A model generated the notes under the pieces. It ran no database searches. It saw only the letters and a list, made by a program, of their open reading frames with translations, and was not told where the DNA came from. This document shows, one piece after another, positions 27,316 through 35,499 of a stretch of DNA of 64,000 bases. Position numbers and translations under genes: made by a program. The first letter of the stretch is position 1; each line of letters opens with the position of its first letter. Origin of the DNA: MFD09286-c1 sp963701015 (GTDB lineage: Bacteria > Bacteroidota > Bacteroidia > Bacteroidales > DTGW01); assembly GCA_963701015.1 (NCBI GenBank), contig OY969556.1:744001-808000 (forward strand), read 5' to 3'.

Positions 27316-28626
27316 ATGCAAATTATTCAAGGATACTCGAAGCTCACTCGTGATCAGCAATTTGAAAAACTGATTGAACAAGGTTTTATTACACCTGAAA
27401 TTGTTAAACAACTAAAGTTTTATTGGCATAAAGATCAAGCAATTCAACAAATTTTCGATGGTATTACCGAAAATGTTTCAAGCAATTTTTATTTGCCTTT
27501 TAGCTTAATTCCCAATGTTATTATTAATAACAAATCATTTCTGGTTCCGGCGGTAATTGAGGAGAGTTCTGTAGTGGCAGCAGCTTCATCGGCAGCTAAA
27601 TTTTGGGCAACAAACGGTGGCTTTAAAACAAATGTCAAATCTCAAACTAAATTAGGCCAAATTCATTTTAAATGGAAAGGGGCCTTTTCCCAGTTGATGG
27701 AAAAGTCAGAAAAAATAAAAGAATATTTGACGATAAATGTTGCATACCTTACTGAAAATATGGTAAAACGCGGAGGTGGAATTATTGGGTTTGAATTCAT
27801 GGATTTTACAAATGAAATTCAAAATTATTATCAAATCCGAATTTCATTCAACACAGCCGATGCTATGGGCGCAAATTTTATAAATTCCTGCCTCGAAACC
27901 ATGGGACTCTCATTAAAAACATTTATATCAAATGAATTTTCAGGTCAACTTGCCGAATGTGATATATTAATGGCAATACTTTCGAATTATACTCCTGAAT
28001 GTATTGTTGAATGCAGTGTAGAATGCTCATATAATTCATTGCTACCAATAACTTCAGGATTATCGGTTGAGAATTTTGTTGAAAAATTTGAAGATACAGT
28101 AAAAATTGCACATTTTGATATATATCGTGCAGTAACCCATAATAAAGGAATTTTCAATGGAATTGATGCAGTAGTTATAGCAACAGGTAATGATTTTAGA
28201 GCAGTCGAGGCTTGTGCACACGCTTATGCTTTACGAAACGGACATTATATGTCATTATCAAAATGTGAAAATGATGGGCAACTTTTTAAGTTCACGATAG
28301 AAGTTCCTTTGGCACTTGGCACTGTTGGTGGTTTAACTAAAGTTCATCCATTGGCAAATTTAGGATTGAAAATATTAAATCAACCATCCGCAGGGAAACT
28401 AATGGAAATAGCTGCTGCAATTGGCATGGCAAATCATTTCTCAGCAATTCGTGCTTTAATTACTAACGGAATACAAAAAGGTCATATGAAAATGCACCTT
28501 TCAAAAATTCTGCAACACCTAAATGCCAGCGATGAAGAACATATAAAGGCAAATGAATATTTTAAGCAAAATACAATTTCATATAAATTAGTTGAAAATT
28601 ATATAAGTGATTTACGTAACTTATAA
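27316..28626 (+). CDS. mvaA: HMG-CoA reductase (class II type)
   Basis: Reduces HMG-CoA to mevalonate, the committed step of the mevalonate pathway. 436 aa. Residues: catalytic Glu in VIEESSVVAAASSAAKFW (about residue 82; EESS where EEPS is usual), the Lys region THNKGIFNGIDAVV (about 275), Asp in ATGNDFRAVEACAHAYA, and the C-terminal His in QKGHMKMHLSK. The GGGIIGFEF stretch is typical. It lacks the membrane anchor of eukaryotic enzymes. NADH or NADPH use cannot be told. The stop overlaps the next kinase start by one base (TAATG). No HMG-CoA synthase gene is present in the cluster. Confidence 0.93.
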   Translation: MQIIQGYSKLTRDQQFEKLIEQGFITPEIVKQLKFYWHKDQAIQQIFDGITENVSSNFYLPFSLIPNVIINNKSFLVPAVIEESSVVAAASSAAKFWATNGGFKTNVKSQTKLGQIHFKWKGAFSQLMEKSEKIKEYLTINVAYLTENMVKRGGGIIGFEFMDFTNEIQNYYQIRISFNTADAMGANFINSCLETMGLSLKTFISNEFSGQLAECDILMAILSNYTPECIVECSVECSYNSLLPITSGLSVENFVEKFEDTVKIAHFDIYRAVTHNKGIFNGIDAVVIATGNDFRAVEACAHAYALRNGHYMSLSKCENDGQLFKFTIEVPLALGTVGGLTKVHPLANLGLKILNQPSAGKLMEIAAAIGMANHFSAIRALITNGIQKGHMKMHLSKILQHLNASDEEHIKANEYFKQNTISYKLVENYISDLRNL

Positions 28627-29615
28627 TGGAACAAATTACAATATATCGTTCAAATGCTAAACTTCTGATTACAGGAGAGTATCTGGTTTTGGATGGGGCT
28701 TTGGCGCTTGCTGTTCCGCTTAAAGTTGGACAAACCATGACTATATTTGAAGATGTTGCCAAAAACCACACATTGAGTTGGTTTGCCTTTGATACAAAAG
28801 GTTTATGGTTCAAAGCAATTATTGACATTGTTGACTTTATAACAATTGAAACTAATAATGAAAAAGTTTCTACTACTCTTGTAAAATTTCTTGTCGCTGC
28901 ACAGGAGCAAAATCCAGATTTTTTAAATAATAATGTTGATTATATATGCACCAATAATTGCAATTTTGATATAGACTGGGGAGTTGGTAGCAGCTCAACT
29001 TTTATTTCCAATTTAGCATTTTGGGCAAATGTAAATCCATATAAACTTCAATCATTGGTATATGACGGATCGGGATACGATATAGCTTGTGCCAGAACAA
29101 ATTCTCCAATTTTATATAAGCTTCAAGATAATCAACCTCAAATTATAAATGTTTGCTTCAGTCCTGCGTTCAGCGATAAGTTATATTTAATATATTTGGG
29201 TCAAAAGCAAAATACTCAACTGGGAATAAAGCATTACAAAACATCTAAAATGATTGATGAACATAGTATTGAACGAATTTCGTCAATAACAAATGAAATT
29301 ACATCAACATCCAATATAGTACAGTTTATGCAATTAATATTTGAACATGAACAAATAATTTCAAATATTCTAAAAGTTCCAACCATTAAGGCAGATAAAT
29401 TTAAAGATTTTAAAGGTGAAATTAAATCATTGGGCGCTTGGGGAGGTGATTTTGCGCTTATTGCTTCTGAACAGGAAGAAACTTATATATGGAATTATTT
29501 TCGAAAAAAAGGCTTCAATTTAGTTTTACACTTTAACGAATTTGTAAATCTTTCCGAAAATAATAGCCAAACATTTGAATCTGTGACTGTTGTTAGAAGT
29601 TCAAGTTTAATATAA
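28626..29615 (+). CDS. GYDIA-type GHMP kinase
   Basis: 329 aa. It starts with the GHMP substrate-binding pattern AKLLITGEYLVLDGALALAVPL, followed by the ATP loop WGVGSSSTFISNLAFW and the subfamily stretch DGSGYDIACARTNSP that names this Bacteroidota group. The C-terminal GAWGGDFALIAS is the third GHMP motif. In related genomes this kinase lies among mevalonate genes. With a mevalonate-kinase-like protein and the decarboxylase present here, phosphomevalonate kinase is the unfilled step it could serve, but that is inference. Overlapping start with the reductase stop. Confidence 0.85.
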   Translation: MEQITIYRSNAKLLITGEYLVLDGALALAVPLKVGQTMTIFEDVAKNHTLSWFAFDTKGLWFKAIIDIVDFITIETNNEKVSTTLVKFLVAAQEQNPDFLNNNVDYICTNNCNFDIDWGVGSSSTFISNLAFWANVNPYKLQSLVYDGSGYDIACARTNSPILYKLQDNQPQIINVCFSPAFSDKLYLIYLGQKQNTQLGIKHYKTSKMIDEHSIERISSITNEITSTSNIVQFMQLIFEHEQIISNILKVPTIKADKFKDFKGEIKSLGAWGGDFALIASEQEETYIWNYFRKKGFNLVLHFNEFVNLSENNSQTFESVTVVRSSSLI

Positions 29616-29672
29616 TCTTATATTACTTAGTATATATATAATTTATAAAGAGCTTAATAGAAGAATTGAAAT

Positions 29673-30719
29673 ATGAATGAGACATTTACTTCAACCTGGC
29701 AATCACCCTCCAATATAGCAATTGTTAAATATTGGGGTAAATCGGGTAATCAAATCCCCAGTAATCCATCATTAAGTATGACATTGAAAAATTCATTTTC
29801 AAAAACAAATGTTACAGCAATTCCAAATAATAATACAACTAAATCAGTATTTGAATTTAATTTTCACAATCAACCCAATGAAATTTTCAAAAACCGTATA
29901 GCAGTTTTTTTAAGAAATATTGAAAAACAATTACCTTTTATTTTGAAATATAATTTGAAAATTGATAGTGAAAATAATTTTCCGCATTCATCAGGCATAG
30001 CTTCTTCAGCTGCATTTATGAGCTCATTGGCATTATGTTTGTGTAAAATAGAAAATCAAATAAATGGAACTCAATTTTTAAGTAACGAATTTTTTAGAAA
30101 AGCCTCTTTAATTGCCCGACTGGGCTCAGGGAGTGCTTCACGGTCAATTTATGGCGGCTATGTAAGTTGGGGAATTTCAGGAAATATAAAAAATTCATCA
30201 AATGAATATGCAACTCCTATAAACGATTATATTCATAGCAATTTCAGCAATTATTACGATTCAATTTTAATAATTAGTTCAATAAAGAAAAAAATATCTA
30301 GTTCTGATGGTCATCGATTAATGAACTCCAATCCATATAGTAATGTTCGATATCCACAGGCAAATGAAAACCATGCCAAACTTATTGAATATCTGAAAGA
30401 AGGAGATTATCAAAACTTTGGGTTATTGGTTGAACATGAAGCTTTGAGTCTTCATGCAATGATGATGGTTTCGCAGCAATGGCAAATTTTATTTGAGCCA
30501 AATACAATATTAGTTTTAAATAAAATTAAAGAATTCCGTGAATCAACTAAACTTCCTGTTTATTTTACTTTAGATGCCGGACCAAATATTCATTTGCTAT
30601 ATAGCAATCAAATAAAAGATAAAGTTCAATCCTTTATTAAAACTGAACTTATTCAATTTTGTGAAAACCATAAATGGATAGATGATTATATTGGTAATGG
30701 ACCAGTTGAAATAATATAA
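29673..30719 (+). CDS. mvaD: Diphosphomevalonate decarboxylase
   Basis: ATP-dependent decarboxylation of mevalonate diphosphate to IPP. 348 aa. It has the diagnostic N-terminal SNIAIVKYWGKSGNQIPSN, SLSMTLKNSFSKT, the ATP loop HSSGIASSAAFMSSLAL and GSGSASRSIYGGYVSW, with the late FTLDAGPNIHLLY including the catalytic Asp region. It starts 57 bp after the GYDIA kinase and ends 3 bp before the mevalonate-kinase-like gene. Confidence 0.95.
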   Translation: MNETFTSTWQSPSNIAIVKYWGKSGNQIPSNPSLSMTLKNSFSKTNVTAIPNNNTTKSVFEFNFHNQPNEIFKNRIAVFLRNIEKQLPFILKYNLKIDSENNFPHSSGIASSAAFMSSLALCLCKIENQINGTQFLSNEFFRKASLIARLGSGSASRSIYGGYVSWGISGNIKNSSNEYATPINDYIHSNFSNYYDSILIISSIKKKISSSDGHRLMNSNPYSNVRYPQANENHAKLIEYLKEGDYQNFGLLVEHEALSLHAMMMVSQQWQILFEPNTILVLNKIKEFRESTKLPVYFTLDAGPNIHLLYSNQIKDKVQSFIKTELIQFCENHKWIDDYIGNGPVEII

Positions 30720-30722
30720 TAA

Positions 30723-31652
30723 ATGAATGGTGAAAAAATAGATTCGTTCCCGGCTAAAATTCTTTTATTTGGAGAATATTCAGTTATACTTAATTCTTCT
30801 GCCTTAGCAATTCCGTTTAATAATTTTTCTGGAAGATTATTATTTCCACATAATCACGAAAAAAAAATTGACTCTATATCCCGTTCAAATTTAAGCTTAA
30901 GAGACTTATACAATTATTGCTATAATTTAGAAGGGTCTGAAGGATTAATGTTAAATCTTAATCTTAAACAATTTTTATTAGATATAAATGAAGGACTTTA
31001 CTTTGAATCAGATATTCCTCAGAAATATGGAATTGGAAGTTCAGGTTCCTTGACTGCCGCGATATATGATCGTTATATGGAAAAGAAACTAAACGATGTA
31101 TATGATATCAAATCAGCATTAGCACAAATTGAATCGCATTTTCATGGCAAAAGTTCTGGTATGGATTCGTTGGTGAGTTATGTTCAAAAGCCTATATCTA
31201 TAGGCAAGAATCAAATAATAATTTTAGAATCGAAAGTTGAACCAATACTTAGATATTTCGGCACATTTTTGATAGATACTTGCACTATATGTGAAACTTC
31301 CGGATTTGTAAATGAATTTTTATTCAAATACAACAATGAAAAATCATTTCAAAAAACAATTGATAATTATTATATTCCTTATGTAAACGAACTGATTGAT
31401 TCATTTTTAAAAAGGAATATCACCGATTTCTTTTTAAGATTAAAAGAATTTGTATCGCTCCAATATCATCATTTTTATTATTTATTTCCAAATCAATTTT
31501 TAGATATTGCTAAGAATGGAAATAAATACGATTTGTTTTATTTAAAGCTTTGTGGTTCGGGTGGTGGCGGATATTTATTAGGTTTTACTAATAAAATTAA
31601 TGAGACTGAAAATTATTTTAAAAATCTTAAAATTTCAATTACATTTATTTAA
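30723..31652 (+). CDS. Mevalonate kinase-like GHMP kinase
   Basis: 309 aa GHMP kinase. Motif 1 is PAKILLFGEYSVILNSSALAIPF, motif 2 is QKYGIGSSGSLTAAIYDRY, and HFHGKSSGMDSLVSYV carries the catalytic Asp. Motif 3 is LCGSGGGGYLLGF. The ESHFHGKSSGMDSLVSY pattern is that of mevalonate kinases. It is the last gene of the cluster and ends 68 bp before the tRNA-Leu terminator hairpin on the other strand. Assigned mevalonate 5-phosphorylation from motif and neighbours. Confidence 0.85.
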   Translation: MNGEKIDSFPAKILLFGEYSVILNSSALAIPFNNFSGRLLFPHNHEKKIDSISRSNLSLRDLYNYCYNLEGSEGLMLNLNLKQFLLDINEGLYFESDIPQKYGIGSSGSLTAAIYDRYMEKKLNDVYDIKSALAQIESHFHGKSSGMDSLVSYVQKPISIGKNQIIILESKVEPILRYFGTFLIDTCTICETSGFVNEFLFKYNNEKSFQKTIDNYYIPYVNELIDSFLKRNITDFFLRLKEFVSLQYHHFYYLFPNQFLDIAKNGNKYDLFYLKLCGSGGGGYLLGFTNKINETENYFKNLKISITFI

Positions 31653-31719
31653 TTCTTAAAATAAATTAGAAGCATTAGTATAAAAATAATTTTTTAAAAA
31701 ACTAAATTCTGGCCAGTAC

Positions 31720-31749
31720 AAAAAAAGCCCCGCAAATTGCGAAGCTTTT
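31720..31749 (-). terminator. Terminator after tRNA-Leu
   Basis: On the minus strand AGCTTCGC and GCGGGGCT pair around AATTT, followed by seven T, just past the tRNA 3' end. Read on the plus strand the hairpin could also stop the mevalonate transcript, though the T tract there is weak. Confidence 0.8.
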
Positions 31750-31750
31750 G

Positions 31751-31834
31751 TACCCGAAGCCGGAATCGAACCGGCACAAGATTACTCTTACTGGTTTTTG
31801 AGACCAGCGCGTCTACCTATTCCGCCATCCGGGC
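31751..31834 (-). tRNA. tRNA-Leu (anticodon CAA)
   Basis: 84-nt class II tRNA on the minus strand. Acceptor GCCCGGA pairs with TTCGGGT (two G:U pairs), discriminator A. The anticodon stem CTGGT/ACCAG encloses loop CTCAAAA, anticodon CAA, reading UUG. A long variable arm (AAGAGTAATCTT region) and T-arm GGTTCGATTCC are present. CCA is not encoded. Confidence 0.95.
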
Positions 31835-31857
31835 AGATGGTTTTATAAAAAGTGTGG

Positions 31858-31889
31858 CAAAAGTATCAATTTGTTTCATTCCTGCAAAA
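31858..31889 (-). promoter_or_regulatory. Bacteroidota-type promoter for tRNA-Leu
   Basis: On the minus strand TTTTG (-33) is followed after 19 nt by TACTTTTG (-7), an exact match to TTTG/TAnnTTTG. The -7 box ends 23 nt before the mature tRNA. Confidence 0.8.
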
Positions 31890-31899
31890 TATATTTTTA

Positions 31900-32844
31900 T
31901 CAATATTTTTTATTTGCTTCAAAAATATGGCGGAGCGATAAATTATAAACTTTTTTATATATAAGAGGATTAACTTGTGATAAAAATAATCCTCCAACAA
32001 CAATAATAATTCCAATAATTTTAATTGTTGTAAATTTTTCATTTAGCATATAATATGAAAAAATAGATGTAATAACCGGAATAAGATTTGTAAAAGTATT
32101 TGCTTTACTTACACCAATTACACTAACTCCATATGCGAAAAATATAAAGGCAATTGAAGAAGCAAATACTGCAAGGTTTATTAATGGTATCATTGCATTA
32201 AATGAAAACCCTGTTAAAAACCATTCCCATTCAAAAATTAAAAAAAAAGGTGCAAAAAGTATTGCTCCAATAGAGTTTTGAATCGCTATTATTGTTATTG
32301 GTTTATATTTTGGTACCAATTGTTTTAATGCAATAGCATATCCAATTGCTGCAAAAACTGCTAAAAACATAAGTAAAATTCCGGGTATTGAGGCTTTAAA
32401 CCGCAGCGTATCGTTTATTATTACCAATCCAACACCTAAAAATGAAACTACAATTCCAATAATATTTAATATTGATAATTTTTCAGGATAAAAAAATGAA
32501 ATGATTATAGGACTGAAGATTGGAATAGTTGAAACTATAACCGCTGCAGTTACTGATGAAACCATTTTCAAACCAAAGCTTTCACCCATAAAATATAGAA
32601 ATGGTTCAAATAATGCGGCCAGCATAAAAAGCTTAAAATCTTTCTTATTGATTTTTAAACTATTCGAAACTTTTGCAATTATTAATAATATGATTGCTGA
32701 AATTAGTAATCTTAGGAATATGGTTGTCATTGGACCAAAAAACAAATATGCCCTTTTATACCATATAAATGAAAGACTCCAAAAGATCATTGCAAAGAAA
32801 ATGCCTAAATAAACTAAGGCAAGTTTTCTATATTGTAAGTGCAT
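31900..32844 (-). CDS. EamA/DMT-family membrane transporter
   Basis: 314 aa with about ten transmembrane segments in two EamA repeats. The first begins GIFFAMIFWSLSFIWYKRAYLFFGP and the second YAIALKQLVPKYKPITIIAIQNSIG. Such proteins export small metabolites or amino acids; the substrate cannot be told. It starts at an ATG at 32844, divergent from rpoD. It ends about 10 bp from the -33 box of the tRNA-Leu promoter, so the promoter lies in its 3' flank. Confidence 0.88.
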   Translation of the reverse strand: MHLQYRKLALVYLGIFFAMIFWSLSFIWYKRAYLFFGPMTTIFLRLLISAIILLIIAKVSNSLKINKKDFKLFMLAALFEPFLYFMGESFGLKMVSSVTAAVIVSTIPIFSPIIISFFYPEKLSILNIIGIVVSFLGVGLVIINDTLRFKASIPGILLMFLAVFAAIGYAIALKQLVPKYKPITIIAIQNSIGAILFAPFFLIFEWEWFLTGFSFNAMIPLINLAVFASSIAFIFFAYGVSVIGVSKANTFTNLIPVITSIFSYYMLNEKFTTIKIIGIIIVVGGLFLSQVNPLIYKKVYNLSLRHIFEANKKY

Positions 32845-33201
32845 TCAATTATAATTTTGGGCTACAAAGTTAAAAATCCATTTCTGTCAAACTTAAATTA
32901 TCGGAAAAATTGTAACCTATTTTTTATTGGTTCGTTAAAATTATACGATTAAAATATTAAAAAAATCAATTCAATAATTCTTTTTACTATATTGCGAAAC
33001 TTTTTTTACCAGAAAAATTAAACAGTTATTCAAGCTTTTTAATGTAATAATTGAAATGATTTTAGGATAATTAAGAAAAAATTTATATAAAAGCTTTCTT
33101 TTTTACGTTTTAAGTATTATATTGGATAGCAATTTTTTAATGAACAATTATTGATAAAAATGGTTATTAATTATTAAGGACACAAAGATAGAGGAGAAAA
33201 A
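32845..33201. other. AT-rich gap between the EamA transporter and rpoD
   Basis: 357 bp with no reading frame that looks coding. It should hold the rpoD promoter, but no exact TTTG/TAnnTTTG pair was found. A GAGGAGA at about 33192 lies 4 nt before the rpoD ATG. Confidence 0.6.
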
Positions 33202-34062
33202 ATGAGACAATTAAAAATTACCAAGTCAATTACTAACAGGGATAGCGAATCGCTTGAAAAGTATTTAAGCGAAATAGCTAAGGAGGAAATGATTACGGTT
33301 GAAGAAGAAGTTCAATTGGCGCAAAGGATAAAAAAAGGCGACCAAAAGGCTCTTGAACGCTTGGTAAAAGCTAATTTACGATTTGTAGTATCTGTTGCTA
33401 AGCAATATCAGCATCAGGGATTAAGTTTACCTGACTTAATTAACGAAGGAAATGTTGGTTTGATTAAAGCCGCTCAAAAATTTGATGAAACCAAAGGTTT
33501 TAAATTCATTTCTTATGCTGTTTGGTGGATTCGTCAATCAATACTTCAGGCTATTGCAGAACAGTCTAGAATTGTTCGTTTACCTTTAAATAAAATAGGA
33601 ACTTTAAATAAAATACATAAAGCATTTAATCAGCTCGAGCAGGAATTTCAACGTACTCCACAAGCTGATGAAATTTCAAAAGTTGTGGAAATTCCCGAAG
33701 ATAAAATTGCAAGTACTCTTTCAATGTCTGGTCGTCCGGTTTCAGTTGATGCACCTTTGGTTGAAGGTGAAGAAAGTTCTTTGCTTGATCTGATGGAAAA
33801 TAAAGATTCCCCGATGGCTGATATTGATTTGGTTAACGAATCATTGAAAAAAGAAATACATAGAACACTTTCAACCCTTTCGGAAAAAGAACGTTGCGTA
33901 ATTGAAATGTTTTATGGTTTGGGCAAGAAAGAAATGTCATTAGAAGAAATTGGTCAGGAAATTGGTCTTTCACGTGAACGTACGCGACAAATTAAAGAAA
34001 ATGCTTTAAGAAGGTTACAGAAAAGCAGCAGAAACAAGCTTCTGAAATCATACTTAGGTTAA
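33202..34062 (+). CDS. rpoD: Primary RNA polymerase sigma factor
   Basis: Housekeeping sigma-70 factor, 286 aa. It is short, as in Bacteroidota, with no region 1.1. Region 1.2 starts ESLEKYLSEIAKEEMITVEEE. Region 2 has NLRFVVSVAKQYQHQGLSLPD and FISYAVWWIRQSILQAIAEQSR (-10 contacts), and region 4 ends with GLSRERTRQIKENALRRLQ (-35 helix-turn-helix). It stands alone and is followed by a strong terminator. Confidence 0.96.
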   Translation: MRQLKITKSITNRDSESLEKYLSEIAKEEMITVEEEVQLAQRIKKGDQKALERLVKANLRFVVSVAKQYQHQGLSLPDLINEGNVGLIKAAQKFDETKGFKFISYAVWWIRQSILQAIAEQSRIVRLPLNKIGTLNKIHKAFNQLEQEFQRTPQADEISKVVEIPEDKIASTLSMSGRPVSVDAPLVEGEESSLLDLMENKDSPMADIDLVNESLKKEIHRTLSTLSEKERCVIEMFYGLGKKEMSLEEIGQEIGLSRERTRQIKENALRRLQKSSRNKLLKSYLG

Positions 34063-34126
34063 AACTATACATTCTGAAAATTCATCGTTTTTTTTTGAAT
34101 TAATAACATTGACTAATTGCGCTGGG

Positions 34127-34161
34127 AGCAGAATCTGTTGAAATACAGGTTCTGCTTTTTT
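34127..34161 (+). terminator. Terminator between rpoD and the LacI gene
   Basis: AGCAGAATCTG pairs with CAGGTTCTGCT (one G:U) around a TTGAAATA loop and is followed by six T, 65 bp after the rpoD stop. Confidence 0.85.
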
Positions 34162-34198
34162 GTTCTATTTAAAAAGGAATATTATTGAAAGCCAAAAA

Positions 34199-35233
34199 TT
34201 AAATTTCAATTGGTTTCATTGGTTTTTGGCTTGATTTACGAATTACCAGACTGGTTTGAAGTATTTGTGTAATTGGTGGGTAGTCAGTTTTTCGCATTAA
34301 TCTGTCTAAAAGCAATATCATCGCGGCTTGTCCCATTTGATATCCATTTTGTTCCATTGTTGAAAGTGCAGGTTCAGTAAACATTGAGTATATGCCATTG
34401 CTAAAACCTATAACTGCAATATCTTCAGGTACTTTTAATTTACATTCTTTAATAGTTTGCATTGCACCTATGGCTGTTAAATCGTTAACAGCAAAAATAC
34501 CATCAGGTGGTCTTAGTTCATAAACCAAACGTTTAGTTATAGGAATTGCAGCATGAAATGAATCACAATCAATAATTAATTTTTCATCTATTGGTATGTT
34601 ATTGTCTTGTAATGCTTTAATATAGCCATTCAACCTGTTTTGTCCTATTGACAGTTCTTTGGTCATACCCAAATGTGCAATTCGTTTACATCCCATCGAA
34701 ATTAAGTGCGATACAGCTTTATATGCTCCTTCAAAATCATCAACAACAACAGTGTCTGTGTGCAATTCGCTACATACGCGGTCGAAAAAAACCATTGGAA
34801 TATTTAGTTTTTTCAAACTTTGAAAATGACCGAAATCTCTGGTTTCTTTTGACATTGAAACCAATAAACCTTCAATTCTTGAAAGTAATAATGCCTGGGT
34901 ATTTTTTACCTCACGCAAATACGATTCGTTTGATTGACATACCATTACCTGATAACCTGCGTCGTAAGCCACATCTTCAATACCACTTATAACTTGTGAG
35001 AAGAAATGATGCACAACTTCCGGAATGATAACCCCAATAATATTACTCTTACTGTTCCGCAAACTTATAGCTACCGCATTTGGCCTGTAATTTAACTCAA
35101 CAGCCAAATCTTTAACAGCCTTTTTAGTTTCAATACCTATATCAGGATGGTCTTTTAACGCTCTTGAAACAGTTGAAGGTGATATGCCAAGTTTAATTGC
35201 TATGTCTTTAATTGTAGTTTGTGCCGATCTCAT
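34199..35233 (-). CDS. LacI-family transcriptional regulator
   Basis: 344 aa. The N-terminal helix-turn-helix is TIKDIAIKLGISPSTVSRALKDHPDIG with hinge LNYRPNAVAISLRNSKSN, followed by a periplasmic-binding-protein-like sensor (VVHHFFSQVISGIEDVAYDAG). It likely represses a sugar-use gene set until an effector binds. It is divergent from a T9SS-exported repeat protein and a solute-binding protein, the best candidates for its regulon. The effector is unknown. Confidence 0.93.
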   Translation of the reverse strand: MRSAQTTIKDIAIKLGISPSTVSRALKDHPDIGIETKKAVKDLAVELNYRPNAVAISLRNSKSNIIGVIIPEVVHHFFSQVISGIEDVAYDAGYQVMVCQSNESYLREVKNTQALLLSRIEGLLVSMSKETRDFGHFQSLKKLNIPMVFFDRVCSELHTDTVVVDDFEGAYKAVSHLISMGCKRIAHLGMTKELSIGQNRLNGYIKALQDNNIPIDEKLIIDCDSFHAAIPITKRLVYELRPPDGIFAVNDLTAIGAMQTIKECKLKVPEDIAVIGFSNGIYSMFTEPALSTMEQNGYQMGQAAMILLLDRLMRKTDYPPITQILQTSLVIRKSSQKPMKPIEI

Positions 35234-35499
35234 ATATTTTTTTAAATCCCTTTCAAAATACTAGCCCATGGAAGTTTTAGCGGGGATAAAATAACGAATA
35301 AAAAAACCATTTAACTTGCTTTTTTTCAATTTTTTACGCAAACGTTTGTATCAATATATTGAAGCTAATTTTTGAATCTAAAATTGAAATTTTAACTAAG
35401 TTTTGAATTTTACAAATGCAAATTAGGTTAGTAATAGCTATACTTTAGTTTTCGTCAATCTGACAATTTCTAATTAAATATTAACTTAAAAATAAATTT

